This document shows, piece by piece, positions 7,752 through 16,793 of a stretch of 58,348 nucleotides of DNA. The notes under the pieces are model-generated. The model ran no database searches. It saw only the letters and a list, made by a program, of their open reading frames with translations, and was not told the origin of the DNA. The number at the start of each line of letters is the position of its first letter. Within the stretch, counting starts at the first letter, position 1. The translations under genes were made by a program, and so were the position numbers. Source of the DNA: Gemmatimonadota bacterium (GTDB taxonomy: Bacteria > Gemmatimonadota > Gemmatimonadetes > Gemmatimonadales > GWC2-71-9); contig QHUU01000064.1 in assembly GCA_003222155.1 (NCBI GenBank), forward strand, positions 1-58,348. Direction: 5' to 3'.

Positions 7752-9677
7752 TCAGCGCCGCGGGTACCCTACGGTCGCGAGCACGCCGGTGATCTCGTCG
7801 AGACTCGCGGGGTCGTCGATGGTGGGCGGGACGCGGTATTCCCTGCCATCGGCGATCTTCTTGATGGTGCCGCGCAGGATCTTGCCGGAGCGGGTCTTGG
7901 GAAGCCGCTGTACGACGACCACCGTCCGGAACGCGGCGACCGGGCCGATCCGCTCGCGCACCATGCCGACGAGATCGTCGCCGATGGCCGCGGGGGAGCG
8001 CCGCACGCCCGCCTTGAGGACGACGAGGCCCAGCGGGATCTCGCCCTTGATCTCGTCGCCCACGCCGACGACGGCGCACTCGGCGACGTCGGGGTGGGAG
8101 GCGAGCACCTCCTCCATGGCCCCGGTGGAGAGCCGGTGGCCGGCCACGTTGATGATGTCGTCGGTGCGACCCATCACCCACAGGTAGCCGTCGGCATCCT
8201 TGTAGCCGGCGTCGGCCGTGAGATAATAGCCCGGGTACCGGCTCAGGTACGAGCTCACGTAGCCCTCGTCGTTGCTCCACAGCGTGGGCAGGCAGCCGGG
8301 AGGCAGGGGCAGGCGGATCACGATGTTCCCGGTGTGGCCGACGGGCAGCTCCTGACCGTCCTCCCCAAGCACCCGCACGTCGTAGCCCGCGACGGCCTTG
8401 GCGCAGGAGCCCGGCTTCACCGGCAGCATCCCCAGCCCCACGCAGTTCACCCCGATGGGCCAGCCGGTCTCCGTCTGCCACCAGTGGTCGACGACCGGAA
8501 CTCCGAGCTGCTGCTCCGCCCAGTGCAGCGTGTCCGGGTCGCAGCGCTCGCCGGCCAGGAAAAACGTGCGGAACGCGCTCAGGTCGTAGCGCCGGACGTG
8601 CTCTCCGGTGGGATCGTCCCGCTTGATGGCGCGGATCGCCGTGGGAGCGGTGAAGAACACGCTCACCCGGTGCTGCGAGATCACGCGCCAGAAGGCGCCG
8701 GGATCGGGCGTGCCAACGGGCTTGCCCTCGTACAGGACCGTGGTGTTCCCGTTGAACAGCGGGCCGTAGACGATGTACGAATGTCCCACGGCCCAGCCGA
8801 GGTCCGAGGCAGCCCAGTAGACCTCGCCGGGCTCGACTCCATAGATGTGCGTCATGCTCCACTTGAGCGCCACCAGGTGGCCGCCGTTGTCTCGCACCAC
8901 CCCTTTGGGCATGCCCGTCGTGCCGGACGTATAGAGGATGTACAGCGGGTCGGTCGCGGCCACCGGCACACATGCCGCGGGCTGTGCCGCGGCCGTGAGC
9001 TCGGCCCAGTCGAGGTCGCGCCCCGGGATCAGCGGCGCCTGCTCCTGCGGCCGCTGCAGGACGATGCAGCGGCGCGGCTTGACCTCGGCGAGCTCGATCG
9101 CCTTGTCGAGCAGCGGCTTGTACGGCACGACGCGGTTCACCTCGATGCCGCACGAAGCTGAGACGATGACTTCGGGCCGGGCGTGACTGATCCGGGCCGC
9201 CAGCTCGTGCGACGCGAAGCCCCCGAATACGACCGAATGGATCGCTCCGATCCGCGCGCACGCCAGCATCGCGACGGCCGCCTCGGGGACCATCGGCATG
9301 TAGATGATCACGCGGTCGCCCTTGCCGACGCCCTGACCGACGAGTGCGCCGGCGAAGCGGGCGACCTCGTCGCGCAGCTCCCGATACGTGAAGCTCTTGA
9401 CCGTGCCGGTGACTGGACTGTCGTAAATGAGCGCCGCCTGGTCGGCGCGGCCGTGCTCCACGTGCCAGTCGAGCGCGTTGTAGCAGGTGTTGACCTCCGC
9501 GCCCGGGAACCAGCGGTAGAACGGGGGGCGCGACCCGTCGAGCACGCGGTTCCAACGCTTGTACCAGTGGATCGCCTCGCCGGCTTCGGCCCAAAACCCT
9601 TCCGGGTCCTTGACCCACTGGGCGTAAACGTCGTCCTGGATGCTCTGCGTGGCGTGGATGCCGGGCGTGGTGTGCAT
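7752..9677 (-). CDS. prpE: Propionyl-CoA synthetase-like acyl-CoA ligase
   Basis: AMP-forming acyl-CoA synthetase of 641 residues, closest in look to propionate-CoA ligase (PrpE): short-chain acid + ATP + CoA gives acyl-CoA + AMP + PPi. Seen: N-terminal ACAS-type region (WVKDPEGFW, NTCYNALDWH), P-loop YTSGTTGMPKG, WWQTETGWP, DDIINVAGHR and the catalytic Lys in KTRSGKILRG. I chose the start at 9677 because an unusually strong GGGAGGGAGGA lies just upstream; an ATG 20 codons earlier lacks such support. It is divergent from the SDR gene over a 168-base gap. Acetyl-CoA synthetase activity cannot be excluded. Confidence 0.87.
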   Translation of the reverse strand: MHTTPGIHATQSIQDDVYAQWVKDPEGFWAEAGEAIHWYKRWNRVLDGSRPPFYRWFPGAEVNTCYNALDWHVEHGRADQAALIYDSPVTGTVKSFTYRELRDEVARFAGALVGQGVGKGDRVIIYMPMVPEAAVAMLACARIGAIHSVVFGGFASHELAARISHARPEVIVSASCGIEVNRVVPYKPLLDKAIELAEVKPRRCIVLQRPQEQAPLIPGRDLDWAELTAAAQPAACVPVAATDPLYILYTSGTTGMPKGVVRDNGGHLVALKWSMTHIYGVEPGEVYWAASDLGWAVGHSYIVYGPLFNGNTTVLYEGKPVGTPDPGAFWRVISQHRVSVFFTAPTAIRAIKRDDPTGEHVRRYDLSAFRTFFLAGERCDPDTLHWAEQQLGVPVVDHWWQTETGWPIGVNCVGLGMLPVKPGSCAKAVAGYDVRVLGEDGQELPVGHTGNIVIRLPLPPGCLPTLWSNDEGYVSSYLSRYPGYYLTADAGYKDADGYLWVMGRTDDIINVAGHRLSTGAMEEVLASHPDVAECAVVGVGDEIKGEIPLGLVVLKAGVRRSPAAIGDDLVGMVRERIGPVAAFRTVVVVQRLPKTRSGKILRGTIKKIADGREYRVPPTIDDPASLDEITGVLATVGYPRR

Positions 9678-9845
9678 GAGTCCTCCCTCCCCCGGGGGGC
9701 GGGATGCGTGGCGAGTGGCGTGGCGTCGAAGTTGCACGCCGTGCGTCAGCGCGGCAACACGCGTGCCGCGGCCCCGCAGGGCCGGTTGCCGCGCGGCGTC
9801 CGGCGGGCATCTTTCCCCGCCAGGGCGTCAACCGGGGAGGCACTC

Positions 9846-10655
9846 ATGGCGCACAACGGGAAGCACGCGCTCGTTACGGGAAGCTCGCGTGGTATCGGGC
9901 GGGGCATCGCCCTCAAGCTGGCGGAGCAGGGTGTGAAGGTCGCGATTCACTACCGCAGCAACGAGACGGCCGCGAAAGACACGCTCGCCAAGGTGCGGCA
10001 GCGCGGCTCCGACGGCTTCACGGTTCAGGCCGACGTCTGCCGCCCCGACGACATCATCCGGATGTTCAACCGCCTGAAGAGCGAGTTCGGGGCGCTCGAC
10101 ATCTTCGTCAGCAACGCGCGGCCCGAGGTGCCGGAGTTCTACCGCGGGCCCATGGACATCACGCTGGACCAATGGGACACGGCCCTGGACTCCCAGGCCA
10201 AGGCCTTCCTGGTGGCGGTGCGCGCGGCGTGCCCGCTCATGGGCGAGGGCGGGCGAATCGTCGCGATCACTTACGCGCCGGGCGGGCGCACCGGCAGCTG
10301 GCAGGCGTGGGTGGGCATGGGCGCGGCCAAGAGCGCCATGGAATCGCTGTGTCGCTATTTCGCCGTCGCGCTCGCGAAACGCGCCATTACCGTGAACGCC
10401 ATCAGCCCGGGGTGGATCGACGACAGCGTGCTCAATTCGCTGCCGGACGTTGTGCAGGACATGGTGCGGGACTGGCATGTGGGAGACAAGGGATGGACGC
10501 CGATGGGGCGGCTCGGCACGCCGGCTGACATCGGCAACGCGGTGGCCCTGCTGTGCTCGGCTGACGCCGGGTGGATCACGGGGCAGACCATCGCGGTGGA
10601 CGGCGGCCTGTCGCTGATGGACGCGGGGCTGCCGCTCGAGATCCAGCGGGGCTAG
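9846..10655 (+). CDS. SDR oxidoreductase, enoyl-ACP-reductase-like, with altered active site
   Basis: Short-chain dehydrogenase/reductase of 269 residues. The NAD(P)-binding TGSSRGIG (residues 11-18) and SNAR (89-92) are present. Instead of the classical Ser...YxxxK, the active-site region reads ITYAPGG (141-147) then WVGMGAAK (155-162), followed by a helix and NAISPG. This matches the FabI/FabL layout, in which a first Tyr, a second Tyr seven residues before Lys, and the Lys are used. Here the first Tyr (143) and Lys162 are kept but the second position is Trp155. It could be a diverged enoyl reductase or act on another substrate. The start has GGGGAGG eight bases upstream. Confidence 0.8.
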   Translation: MAHNGKHALVTGSSRGIGRGIALKLAEQGVKVAIHYRSNETAAKDTLAKVRQRGSDGFTVQADVCRPDDIIRMFNRLKSEFGALDIFVSNARPEVPEFYRGPMDITLDQWDTALDSQAKAFLVAVRAACPLMGEGGRIVAITYAPGGRTGSWQAWVGMGAAKSAMESLCRYFAVALAKRAITVNAISPGWIDDSVLNSLPDVVQDMVRDWHVGDKGWTPMGRLGTPADIGNAVALLCSADAGWITGQTIAVDGGLSLMDAGLPLEIQRG

Positions 10656-10663
10656 CGGGACGA

Positions 10664-11761
10664 CTACCGGGCCGCCGGCACGACGTCGTTGACGATCACC
10701 CCGAGCGCCATGGCCGCGAGTGCCTCCGGCGTCACCTCCGAGAGATCGTTCCAGTCGGTGGTCGCGACGACGACCAGGTCGCGGCTCGGCACGACGTACA
10801 CGAACTGGCCGCCGTACCCCCAGGCGTAGAACGCGGCGGGCGTGGCGTCGGACACCCACCAGAGCATGCCGTAGGTGACGCGCGACAGTGGACCGAAGGC
10901 CCTGCGCCACGCGAACTGCGGCCGCGTGGCTTGGTCGACCCAGGCCTCGGGGACGACGCTCCGGTCCCCCGACCAACCGCGCTGCAGGAACAGTTGGCCG
11001 AACTTGAGCAGGTCGCGCCCCCGCAGGGCGATCCCGGCGCCGCCGTTGACGGTGCCGCGGTCGAGCGGTTCCCACAACACGGTATCGACGCCGAGCGCCG
11101 CGAACAGCGGGGCGGCGTATCGGGGCAGGGGCATGGCGGCGGCGTCCTGGAGCACGACGCCGAGCGTGTGCGCCGCCGCCGAGTTGTAGGTGAACGAAAC
11201 GCCGGGAGGCGTCGCGTGGGCGCGGTCGAGCAGGTATTGCACGTGATCGTCCGCCGCGATCCAGACACTGTAGTCGGGGCCCGTTTCCTCGTTCCACTGG
11301 TACCCGGACGTCATTGTGAGGAGGTGGCGCACCGTGACGGCGCTGTCGACGGAATCCAGGGTGTCCAGTGGGGCGAGGTATGGGGCGATGGACGCTGTCT
11401 CGCCGGGGAGCACTCCGTCGCGCAGGGCCACGCCCGTGAGCGCGCACACGACGCTCTTCGTCACCGAGCGCACGTCGAACCGCGTAGTCGAATCCGCCCC
11501 GCCGAAGTAGTACTCCGCCACGAGGCGTCCATGTCGCGCCGCGAGCAGGCTCCTGAAGCGGGCGATGGCGGCCGCGTCGCCTGCCGCGGCGAGCAGGCCC
11601 GCCGCGCTCATCCCCATCTCGGCGGGGCCGGCGCGCATCCAGGGCTGGGAGAGATCGGCTCGGACAGGAGCGGGGGGCGCCGTGGGCGTCTCGCCGCAGC
11701 CCACCGCGAGGATCAGCGCCGCGAGTCCTGCGCTAGTGGAGCGTCTGCCCACCGGATCCAC
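10664..11761 (-). CDS. Lipoprotein serine hydrolase, beta-lactamase / class C fold
   Basis: Second serine hydrolase of the beta-lactamase fold in this window, 365 residues. A lipoprotein signal ends at LAVGC (Cys22). SxxK is SVTK in 'VRSVTKSVV', YxN is YNS in 'FTYNSAAA', and the third motif appears as WGYGGQF, a common variant in esterase-like members. It likely sits in the periplasm anchored to a membrane; substrate is unknown. The start overlaps the end of the DUF6941-like gene by 29 bases, which suggests coupling. It ends 9 bases from the convergent SDR stop. Confidence 0.85.
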   Translation of the reverse strand: MDPVGRRSTSAGLAALILAVGCGETPTAPPAPVRADLSQPWMRAGPAEMGMSAAGLLAAAGDAAAIARFRSLLAARHGRLVAEYYFGGADSTTRFDVRSVTKSVVCALTGVALRDGVLPGETASIAPYLAPLDTLDSVDSAVTVRHLLTMTSGYQWNEETGPDYSVWIAADDHVQYLLDRAHATPPGVSFTYNSAAAHTLGVVLQDAAAMPLPRYAAPLFAALGVDTVLWEPLDRGTVNGGAGIALRGRDLLKFGQLFLQRGWSGDRSVVPEAWVDQATRPQFAWRRAFGPLSRVTYGMLWWVSDATPAAFYAWGYGGQFVYVVPSRDLVVVATTDWNDLSEVTPEALAAMALGVIVNDVVPAAR

Positions 11762-12164
11762 GCGTGGCTTGCGCCGGGAGCTGACTCACCGTCAGCGGGA
11801 CGGCGGCTTTGCCCTGGCCGTCGATCGTGATTTCGAAGCGATACGCGCCGGCGTGCGGGAACGGCACGTCGAACACGAGGATCGCGCCCGCCTCGATGTC
11901 GGTCACGCCCGCGGGCGGCTCCGCAAAGCTCACGCTGCCCGTCCCGCCGAGGATCTCGGTGCCCTGCTCGTCCACCAGCCGGATCTGGACGTGGTGCTCG
12001 CCGACCTCGGTGCGCTTGCCCTTGAGGCGCAGCACCAGGTGCAGCCGCGGGTGCATCGCCGGGAACTGCTGTACCCAGATGTGCTGGAAGATGCCCAATA
12101 CCGACAGCTTACCGGCTTGGTCGACGATCGCGTAGTCGGCGACGACGGCGAAGTCGAGATGCAT
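11733..12164 (-). CDS. DUF6941-like protein
   Basis: Cytoplasmic beta-rich protein of 143 residues. The opening HLDFAVVADYAIVDQAGKLSVLG and the central HPRLHLVLRL recall a widespread family annotated as DUF6941, with no known function. No signal peptide, membrane helix or catalytic motif is visible. It sits 4 bases downstream of the DUF2911 gene and overlaps the serine hydrolase gene, so the three are almost certainly on one transcript. Confidence 0.75.
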   Translation of the reverse strand: MHLDFAVVADYAIVDQAGKLSVLGIFQHIWVQQFPAMHPRLHLVLRLKGKRTEVGEHHVQIRLVDEQGTEILGGTGSVSFAEPPAGVTDIEAGAILVFDVPFPHAGAYRFEITIDGQGKAAVPLTVSQLPAQATRGSGGQTLH

Positions 12165-12168
12165 GAGC

Positions 12169-13302
12169 TCACTTTCTGGACAGCGGCACGGTTGCTCGCG
12201 TCCGCTCCCATTCCAGCTTCAGCACGCCGCCCTTCCCGCGCGGCTCGATCGCGATGGTGAACTGCTCCACCGGCTGCGGGAGCTGCTCCACGCCCATGTC
12301 GAGGCGGGCGAGGTCGTACTGGGCGTTGTAGTCGGTGCCCCACTGACCGGTGTTCTTGTTGACGATGAGCTTCCAGCCGCCGGGGGCGGGGAGCGTCCAC
12401 AGGGAGTACTTGCCCGCGGGCACGGGCGTGCCGGCGATCACGAGATCGGCGCTGGTCTCGAAGATGGTGGCCTGGTTCGCGCCGGTGCGCCACACCTGGT
12501 TCCAGGGAACCACGTTCCCGAAGATCGCCCGGCCGCGCGTCGAGGGCCGGCTGTAGCGCACTGCCAGCGTGGCGCCGGCGACGCTCGTCTTGACCGAGTC
12601 GGGCGGCGAGAGCACTCCGAGCGAGCGTGGCGCGAACGCTTTCCCGAGCGCCGCGAAGTCGAGCCCCAGGGTGCGCTCGACCGTAACCTGCATCGTGCCG
12701 CCTACGCCGCTGAGGCCGAGCAGCGTGCCCTGGGCGTCCACGCGCGCCCGCAGCGGCCCGATGGCGCCGAGCACGATCGTGAGCGAATCGGGTCCCCGGG
12801 CCGTTACCGTCACTTCCAGGGGCTCGGTGTCGCCCAACGGCAACATGGTCGTGGTGTAGCGGGGGGCCCCGGAGACCCGCGCCCGGCGGGCCACTTCCTC
12901 GATGAGGCCGAATCCCTGGCCGATGAACGGCACGGCGCCCGGACCGGCTTTCACGCGCAGCGTGACGGTCGAATCGCGGCGCGGCACGGTCACCACGGCG
13001 GAGTCGCCCGTGAACTCGGCCACCGCCCTGGTCTCCGCCGGACCGGGCGCGCCCGACACGTTGTGGGTGACGAGCTCGAACCGGGCGATGGCGCCGCCCG
13101 ATCCGAACGCCGCGTCGTAGAGGCGGTGCACGGTGCGCGGGCTGCGCACCACCTGCTCGCCCTGCAGCCGGTCGGCGGTGCGGGTGTACTGCTCGATCGC
13201 GAGCGTGTCGTTGCCGAGCCGCACGACGAACTGGCCGGTCTGGGCGGCGAGCGCGGCGGGGATCGCGAGGGAGAGCGTGGCGAGTGCGACGCTGGTGCGC
13301 AT
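12169..13302 (-). CDS. Secreted DUF2911 domain protein
   Basis: Exported protein of 377 residues with a signal peptide ending AALAAQ. The C-terminal half carries the DUF2911 domain: VRYSRPSTRGR, IFGNVVPWNQVWRTGAN, PAGKYSLWTLP and KLIVNKNTGQWG. The N-terminal 200 residues are beta-rich and unassigned. DUF2911 has no established function; its members are common in Bacteroidota and Gemmatimonadota-like genomes. I chose the ATG at 13302 because the signal peptide begins there and GGAG lies about 10 bases upstream. It lies 17 bases downstream of the cyclophilin gene. Confidence 0.85.
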   Translation of the reverse strand: MRTSVALATLSLAIPAALAAQTGQFVVRLGNDTLAIEQYTRTADRLQGEQVVRSPRTVHRLYDAAFGSGGAIARFELVTHNVSGAPGPAETRAVAEFTGDSAVVTVPRRDSTVTLRVKAGPGAVPFIGQGFGLIEEVARRARVSGAPRYTTTMLPLGDTEPLEVTVTARGPDSLTIVLGAIGPLRARVDAQGTLLGLSGVGGTMQVTVERTLGLDFAALGKAFAPRSLGVLSPPDSVKTSVAGATLAVRYSRPSTRGRAIFGNVVPWNQVWRTGANQATIFETSADLVIAGTPVPAGKYSLWTLPAPGGWKLIVNKNTGQWGTDYNAQYDLARLDMGVEQLPQPVEQFTIAIEPRGKGGVLKLEWERTRATVPLSRK

Positions 13303-13319
13303 TGGCTGGCTCCGTTCGA

Positions 13320-13769
13320 TTACATCACGCGAATCGACTTGACTTCGTCGTTCTGGACGATCTTGCGCACCACGTCCTGTCCCTTGCTGACCTGCCCGAA
13401 CACGGTATGGACTCCGTCGAGGTGCGGCTGCGGCGAGTGACAGATGAAAAACTGGCTGCCCCCCGTGTCCTTTCCGGCGTGCGCCATGGAGAGCGTTCCC
13501 GCCACGTGCTTGTGGACGTTCTTGTCCGTCTCGCACTTGATGGCATATCCCGGGCCGCCAGTGCCGACGCGCCCTTTGCCGGTCTTGGAGTAGGGATCGC
13601 CCCCCTGGATCATGAAGTCGGGGATCACGCGATGAAATGTGGTTCCGTCGTAGAAGCCCGCGTTGGCGAGCTTCTCGAAGTTGGCGACGGTGCCCGGCAC
13701 CTCGTCGGCGAACAGGTCCAGCTCGATGCGGCCCTTGGCGGTCTCGAATACGGCCTTCTTGTTCGGCAT
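13320..13769 (-). CDS. Peptidyl-prolyl cis-trans isomerase, cyclophilin type
   Basis: Cyclophilin of 149 residues with no signal peptide, so probably cytoplasmic; it speeds proline cis-trans isomerisation during folding. Family residues are present: [14 protein letters not shown] (catalytic Arg, with the Phe/Met/Gln pocket), GSQFFI and LDGVHTVFG. Start: GGGGAG a few bases upstream, and the ATG overlaps the stop of the aldo/keto reductase (TGATG), indicating coupling. Confidence 0.93.
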   Translation of the reverse strand: MPNKKAVFETAKGRIELDLFADEVPGTVANFEKLANAGFYDGTTFHRVIPDFMIQGGDPYSKTGKGRVGTGGPGYAIKCETDKNVHKHVAGTLSMAHAGKDTGGSQFFICHSPQPHLDGVHTVFGQVSKGQDVVRKIVQNDEVKSIRVM

Positions 13770-14740
13770 CAGATCTCCCCCGAAAGGTTCTCGTCCACCT
13801 GCGCCACGGTTTTCATGCCTACAATCACCACCGACACGGCGTCGTTGTCCAGCACGAACCGCAGGGCGAGCTGCGCCGCGGTGACGCCCGCTTCGCCGGC
13901 GAGCTCGGCGACGCGCGCTCCCAGCGCGGTGAGCTGCGCCACGTAGGGGCGAGGCATTCGTCCCCGGATGTCGCCTGTTTCCCACATGCTGTCCTGCCGG
14001 TACTTCCCGGCGAGGAACCCATTGGCCAGCGGCTCGCGCGCGATCACGCCCACATTGGCGGCGCGCGCGGCGGGAAAGAAGCGGTCTTCCGCGGCGCGGC
14101 GCACGATGTTGTACACGATCTGCACCGTGTCCGGCCGCGTCACCTCCACGGCGGCGAGGCCTTCTTCCGGCGGGTGCACCGAGACGCCGTAGAAGCGGAT
14201 TTTTCCCTCCGTCTTGAGATCGTCGAGCACGCGATAGGTCTCCGGTTCGGCGATGAGGCCGAGCGTGGGGTTGTGGAGCTGCAGCAGGTCGATGTAATCG
14301 GTGCGCAGCCGGCGCAGCGACTGCTCCACCGCGAACCGGACGTAGGAGGGCGAGAAGCACGCGTCGTGCGTGACCGGGAGGGCGGCGTCGGGCCCGACCT
14401 CGGCGAGCGGCCGGCCCAGCGCCTCGGTGATCCGGGGGATGAGCAGCGGGTTCACGTCGCGGTTGTAGAAGTTGCCCCCGACCTTGGTCGCGACGACGAC
14501 GTCGGGCCGGATGCCGTCGAGCGCGGCACCCAGCACCTCCTCCGAGTGCCCGTGCCCGTACACGTCCGCCGTGTCGAAGAAGTTGCATCCCAGCTCGTGC
14601 GCCCGTCGCACCGCGCGGCGCGACTCGGCGTCGTCGGTGGAGCCGTACGAGTTGCCGAACCGGTTGCCTCCGATGGCCCACGCGCCGAAGCCAATCGGGC
14701 TCACCGCCAGGCCGGTGCGGCCGAGCACCCGCCGCCTCAC
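13769..14740 (-). CDS. Aldo/keto reductase
   Basis: NADPH-dependent aldo/keto reductase of 323 residues. It opens with the usual [17 protein letters not shown]. The catalytic tetrad is visible: Asp in FFDTADVYG, Tyr in the same motif, Lys in VATKVGG and His in LLQLHNP. Cofactor-binding elements follow ([16 protein letters not shown]). It reduces carbonyls; substrate is not predictable. The GTG start overlaps the upstream stop as GTGA, so I take it over longer upstream extensions that run inside the DUF255 gene. Confidence 0.88.
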   Translation of the reverse strand: MRRRVLGRTGLAVSPIGFGAWAIGGNRFGNSYGSTDDAESRRAVRRAHELGCNFFDTADVYGHGHSEEVLGAALDGIRPDVVVATKVGGNFYNRDVNPLLIPRITEALGRPLAEVGPDAALPVTHDACFSPSYVRFAVEQSLRRLRTDYIDLLQLHNPTLGLIAEPETYRVLDDLKTEGKIRFYGVSVHPPEEGLAAVEVTRPDTVQIVYNIVRRAAEDRFFPAARAANVGVIAREPLANGFLAGKYRQDSMWETGDIRGRMPRPYVAQLTALGARVAELAGEAGVTAAQLALRFVLDNDAVSVVIVGMKTVAQVDENLSGEI

Positions 14741-16719
14741 CCGAGCACGGCCCGGAGCGCGTCGGGGGTCGTCACCGGGAGCGAGCACGTCGTGCCCACG
14801 CACACGGTCGCGGCGGGCCGCTCGGCGGTCTTCCGGACCACGAGCTTGCGCGGGCGGTAGGTCTGGAGCGCGAGCAGATGCATGTCGCACGCCGCCCCGT
14901 CGCCCCGTGGCCCGTGCACTTCGATCCGCGTCGCGGGATTGAGCGCCCAATCGACCGCGCGGAGCAGGGTCGCGCCGTACAGCGCCAGCTGCGGCGCGGC
15001 GCCCCCGAACGTGGCGAGCTGGCGGTCGAGCAAGCTGCGCCATTCCGTGTCGTCGGTGAGCGCCCAGAGGCGTGCCAGCACGAGCGCGGCCACACCGTTC
15101 GCCGACGGCGTCGGCGCGTCTTGCACCGGTTTGGCGGGGGTTGCGAGATAGGCCGAGCCGGTTCGGTCACGCGCCACGTCGAAGAATCCGCCCTTGGCGT
15201 CGTCCCAGTGCGCCCGGCGGCAATGATGCATCACCGTGAGCGCGCGCGTGAGCCACGCGTCGTCGCCGGTGGCTTCAAACGCATCGAGGAACGCGGCCGC
15301 CGCGTGGACGTTGTCTTCGAGCAGCCCGCGTGGCTCCGGCCGGGCGATCACGTGGCCCATCCCCCGCCCCTCGTCCCACGCCTCGCTCCAGATGCGCTCG
15401 AGCACCTTGAGGGCGAGTGCGTTGCACTCCGTTCGGTCGAGCACGGCGCCGGCGTGCAGGAACGCGGAGGCCATCATCGCGTTCCAGTTCACGTAGGGGG
15501 TCGTGTCGACGAAGGGTGCCGTGCGGCGGTCGCGCGCGGCCTTGAGCTGCACGAGCGCGTCCTTGAGCACCGGCCATTCGTCGTCGCCCGCGGGATCGCT
15601 CTTCCACCACAGCACATTCTTGCGCGGGTTGTGGTGCATCTCCCCGTGCTCCTCCACGTCAAAGACACGTCGGGCAACCGGGAACGCCCTGTCCGGCAAC
15701 GCTGCTTTCAACTCATCGACCGTCCAGGTCCAATAATCTCCGTCATCGCCGAATGTCACATCTGCGTCCTGCGACGTATAGAACGCACCCCGCTCCCCGT
15801 CCGACAGGACCTCGAGCACCCAGCGCACGATCCCCTGCGCCACCTGCTTGAAGAGCGGGGCGCCGAGTGCGGCGTAGCCGTCGAGGTAGGCGTGCAGCAG
15901 CTCCGAGTTGTCGTACGCCATCTTCTCGAAGTGCGGCACGACCCAGCGCTCGTCCACCGCATACCGGTGAAAGCCTCCCCCCACGTGATCGCGGATCCCG
16001 CCCTGCGCCATCCCCGAGAGCGTCTTCTCCACCACTTCGCGCACCCAGGCCTCGCTCGTGTCGTGCCAGCGCGCCAGCAGAAACTGCGCGGCCGCGGGGT
16101 GTGGGAACTTGGGTGCGGTGCCGAATCCGCCGTAGCGGATGTCGAACAGCCGCGCCATCTCGGCGGCCGCCCGCTCCAGCGTCGCGGGACTCACCTCGCC
16201 AGCGTTGGCTTCATCGAGCGATTGGGCGACGTGGCGGCGGATCGCCTGGGCGTTCTCGGCGACCTTGTCGCGCTGCCGACGATAGATGTCCGCCACCTGC
16301 CGCAGCACCGACGGGAATCCCGGCCGCCCGTAGTGGTTCTCTTCCGGCGGGAAGTACGTGCCGCCGAAAAACACCTCGCCCTCGGGCGTCAGGAACGCGG
16401 TGAGCGGCCAGCCGCCCTGTCCCGTGAGCGCCTGGACCGCGCGCTGGTAGCGGGCGTCCACGTCGGGTCGCTCGTCACGGTCTACCTTGATGCACACGAA
16501 GTCGGCATTGAGCAGCTCCGCCACCCGGGCGTCCTCGTACGACTCGCCGTCCATGACGTGACACCAGTGGCACCACACGGCTCCGATGTCGAGCAGGATG
16601 GGCTTGTCTTCGGTGCGGGCGCGCGCGAACGCCGCGTCGCTCCAGGGGTGCCAGTGCACCGGCTGGTGGGCGGCGGACTTCAGGTAGGCGGAGGGCTCGG
16701 AGGCGAGAAGATTTGACAT
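14737..16719 (-). CDS. Thioredoxin-domain / DUF255 protein (YyaL, SSP411 family)
   Basis: Protein of 660 residues. The N-terminal thioredoxin-like DUF255 domain (residues about 1-165) has C50-HW-C53 in VWCHWCHVM, plus KVDRDERPD and [11 protein letters not shown]. The remainder is an alpha/alpha toroid like those of N-acyl-glucosamine epimerases, with [27 protein letters not shown] and NVLWW. The length matches the YyaL/spermatogenesis-associated 20 family. Function is not established; a redox or sugar-related role is usually suggested. The start ATG lacks a clear Shine-Dalgarno; upstream in-frame codons run through a GC-hairpin region, so I did not extend. It appears to head the six-gene series that runs down to 10664. 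Confidence 0.9.
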   Translation of the reverse strand: MSNLLASEPSAYLKSAAHQPVHWHPWSDAAFARARTEDKPILLDIGAVWCHWCHVMDGESYEDARVAELLNADFVCIKVDRDERPDVDARYQRAVQALTGQGGWPLTAFLTPEGEVFFGGTYFPPEENHYGRPGFPSVLRQVADIYRRQRDKVAENAQAIRRHVAQSLDEANAGEVSPATLERAAAEMARLFDIRYGGFGTAPKFPHPAAAQFLLARWHDTSEAWVREVVEKTLSGMAQGGIRDHVGGGFHRYAVDERWVVPHFEKMAYDNSELLHAYLDGYAALGAPLFKQVAQGIVRWVLEVLSDGERGAFYTSQDADVTFGDDGDYWTWTVDELKAALPDRAFPVARRVFDVEEHGEMHHNPRKNVLWWKSDPAGDDEWPVLKDALVQLKAARDRRTAPFVDTTPYVNWNAMMASAFLHAGAVLDRTECNALALKVLERIWSEAWDEGRGMGHVIARPEPRGLLEDNVHAAAAFLDAFEATGDDAWLTRALTVMHHCRRAHWDDAKGGFFDVARDRTGSAYLATPAKPVQDAPTPSANGVAALVLARLWALTDDTEWRSLLDRQLATFGGAAPQLALYGATLLRAVDWALNPATRIEVHGPRGDGAACDMHLLALQTYRPRKLVVRKTAERPAATVCVGTTCSLPVTTPDALRAVLG

Positions 16720-16733
16720 CGAGGGAAAATTAA

Positions 16734-16793
16734 CCCCGGGCGCGAGCCCGGTGTTCACTCGGACCCTTGGTTTCCCCGGGCTTGCGCCCGGGG
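16734..16793. repeat. Tandem pair of GC-rich palindromes downstream of the M20 gene
   Basis: Two related hairpins lie in the 74-base gap between the M20 gene and the DUF255 gene. The first is CCGGGC / GCCCGG with loop GCGA (16736-16751); the second is CCCCGGGC / GCCCGGGG with loop TTGC (16774-16793). The second begins immediately after the M20 stop on the minus strand and could act as a terminator, though no T-run follows. The shared CCCCGGGC-N4-GCCCGG form looks like a REP-type element pair. Confidence 0.5.
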
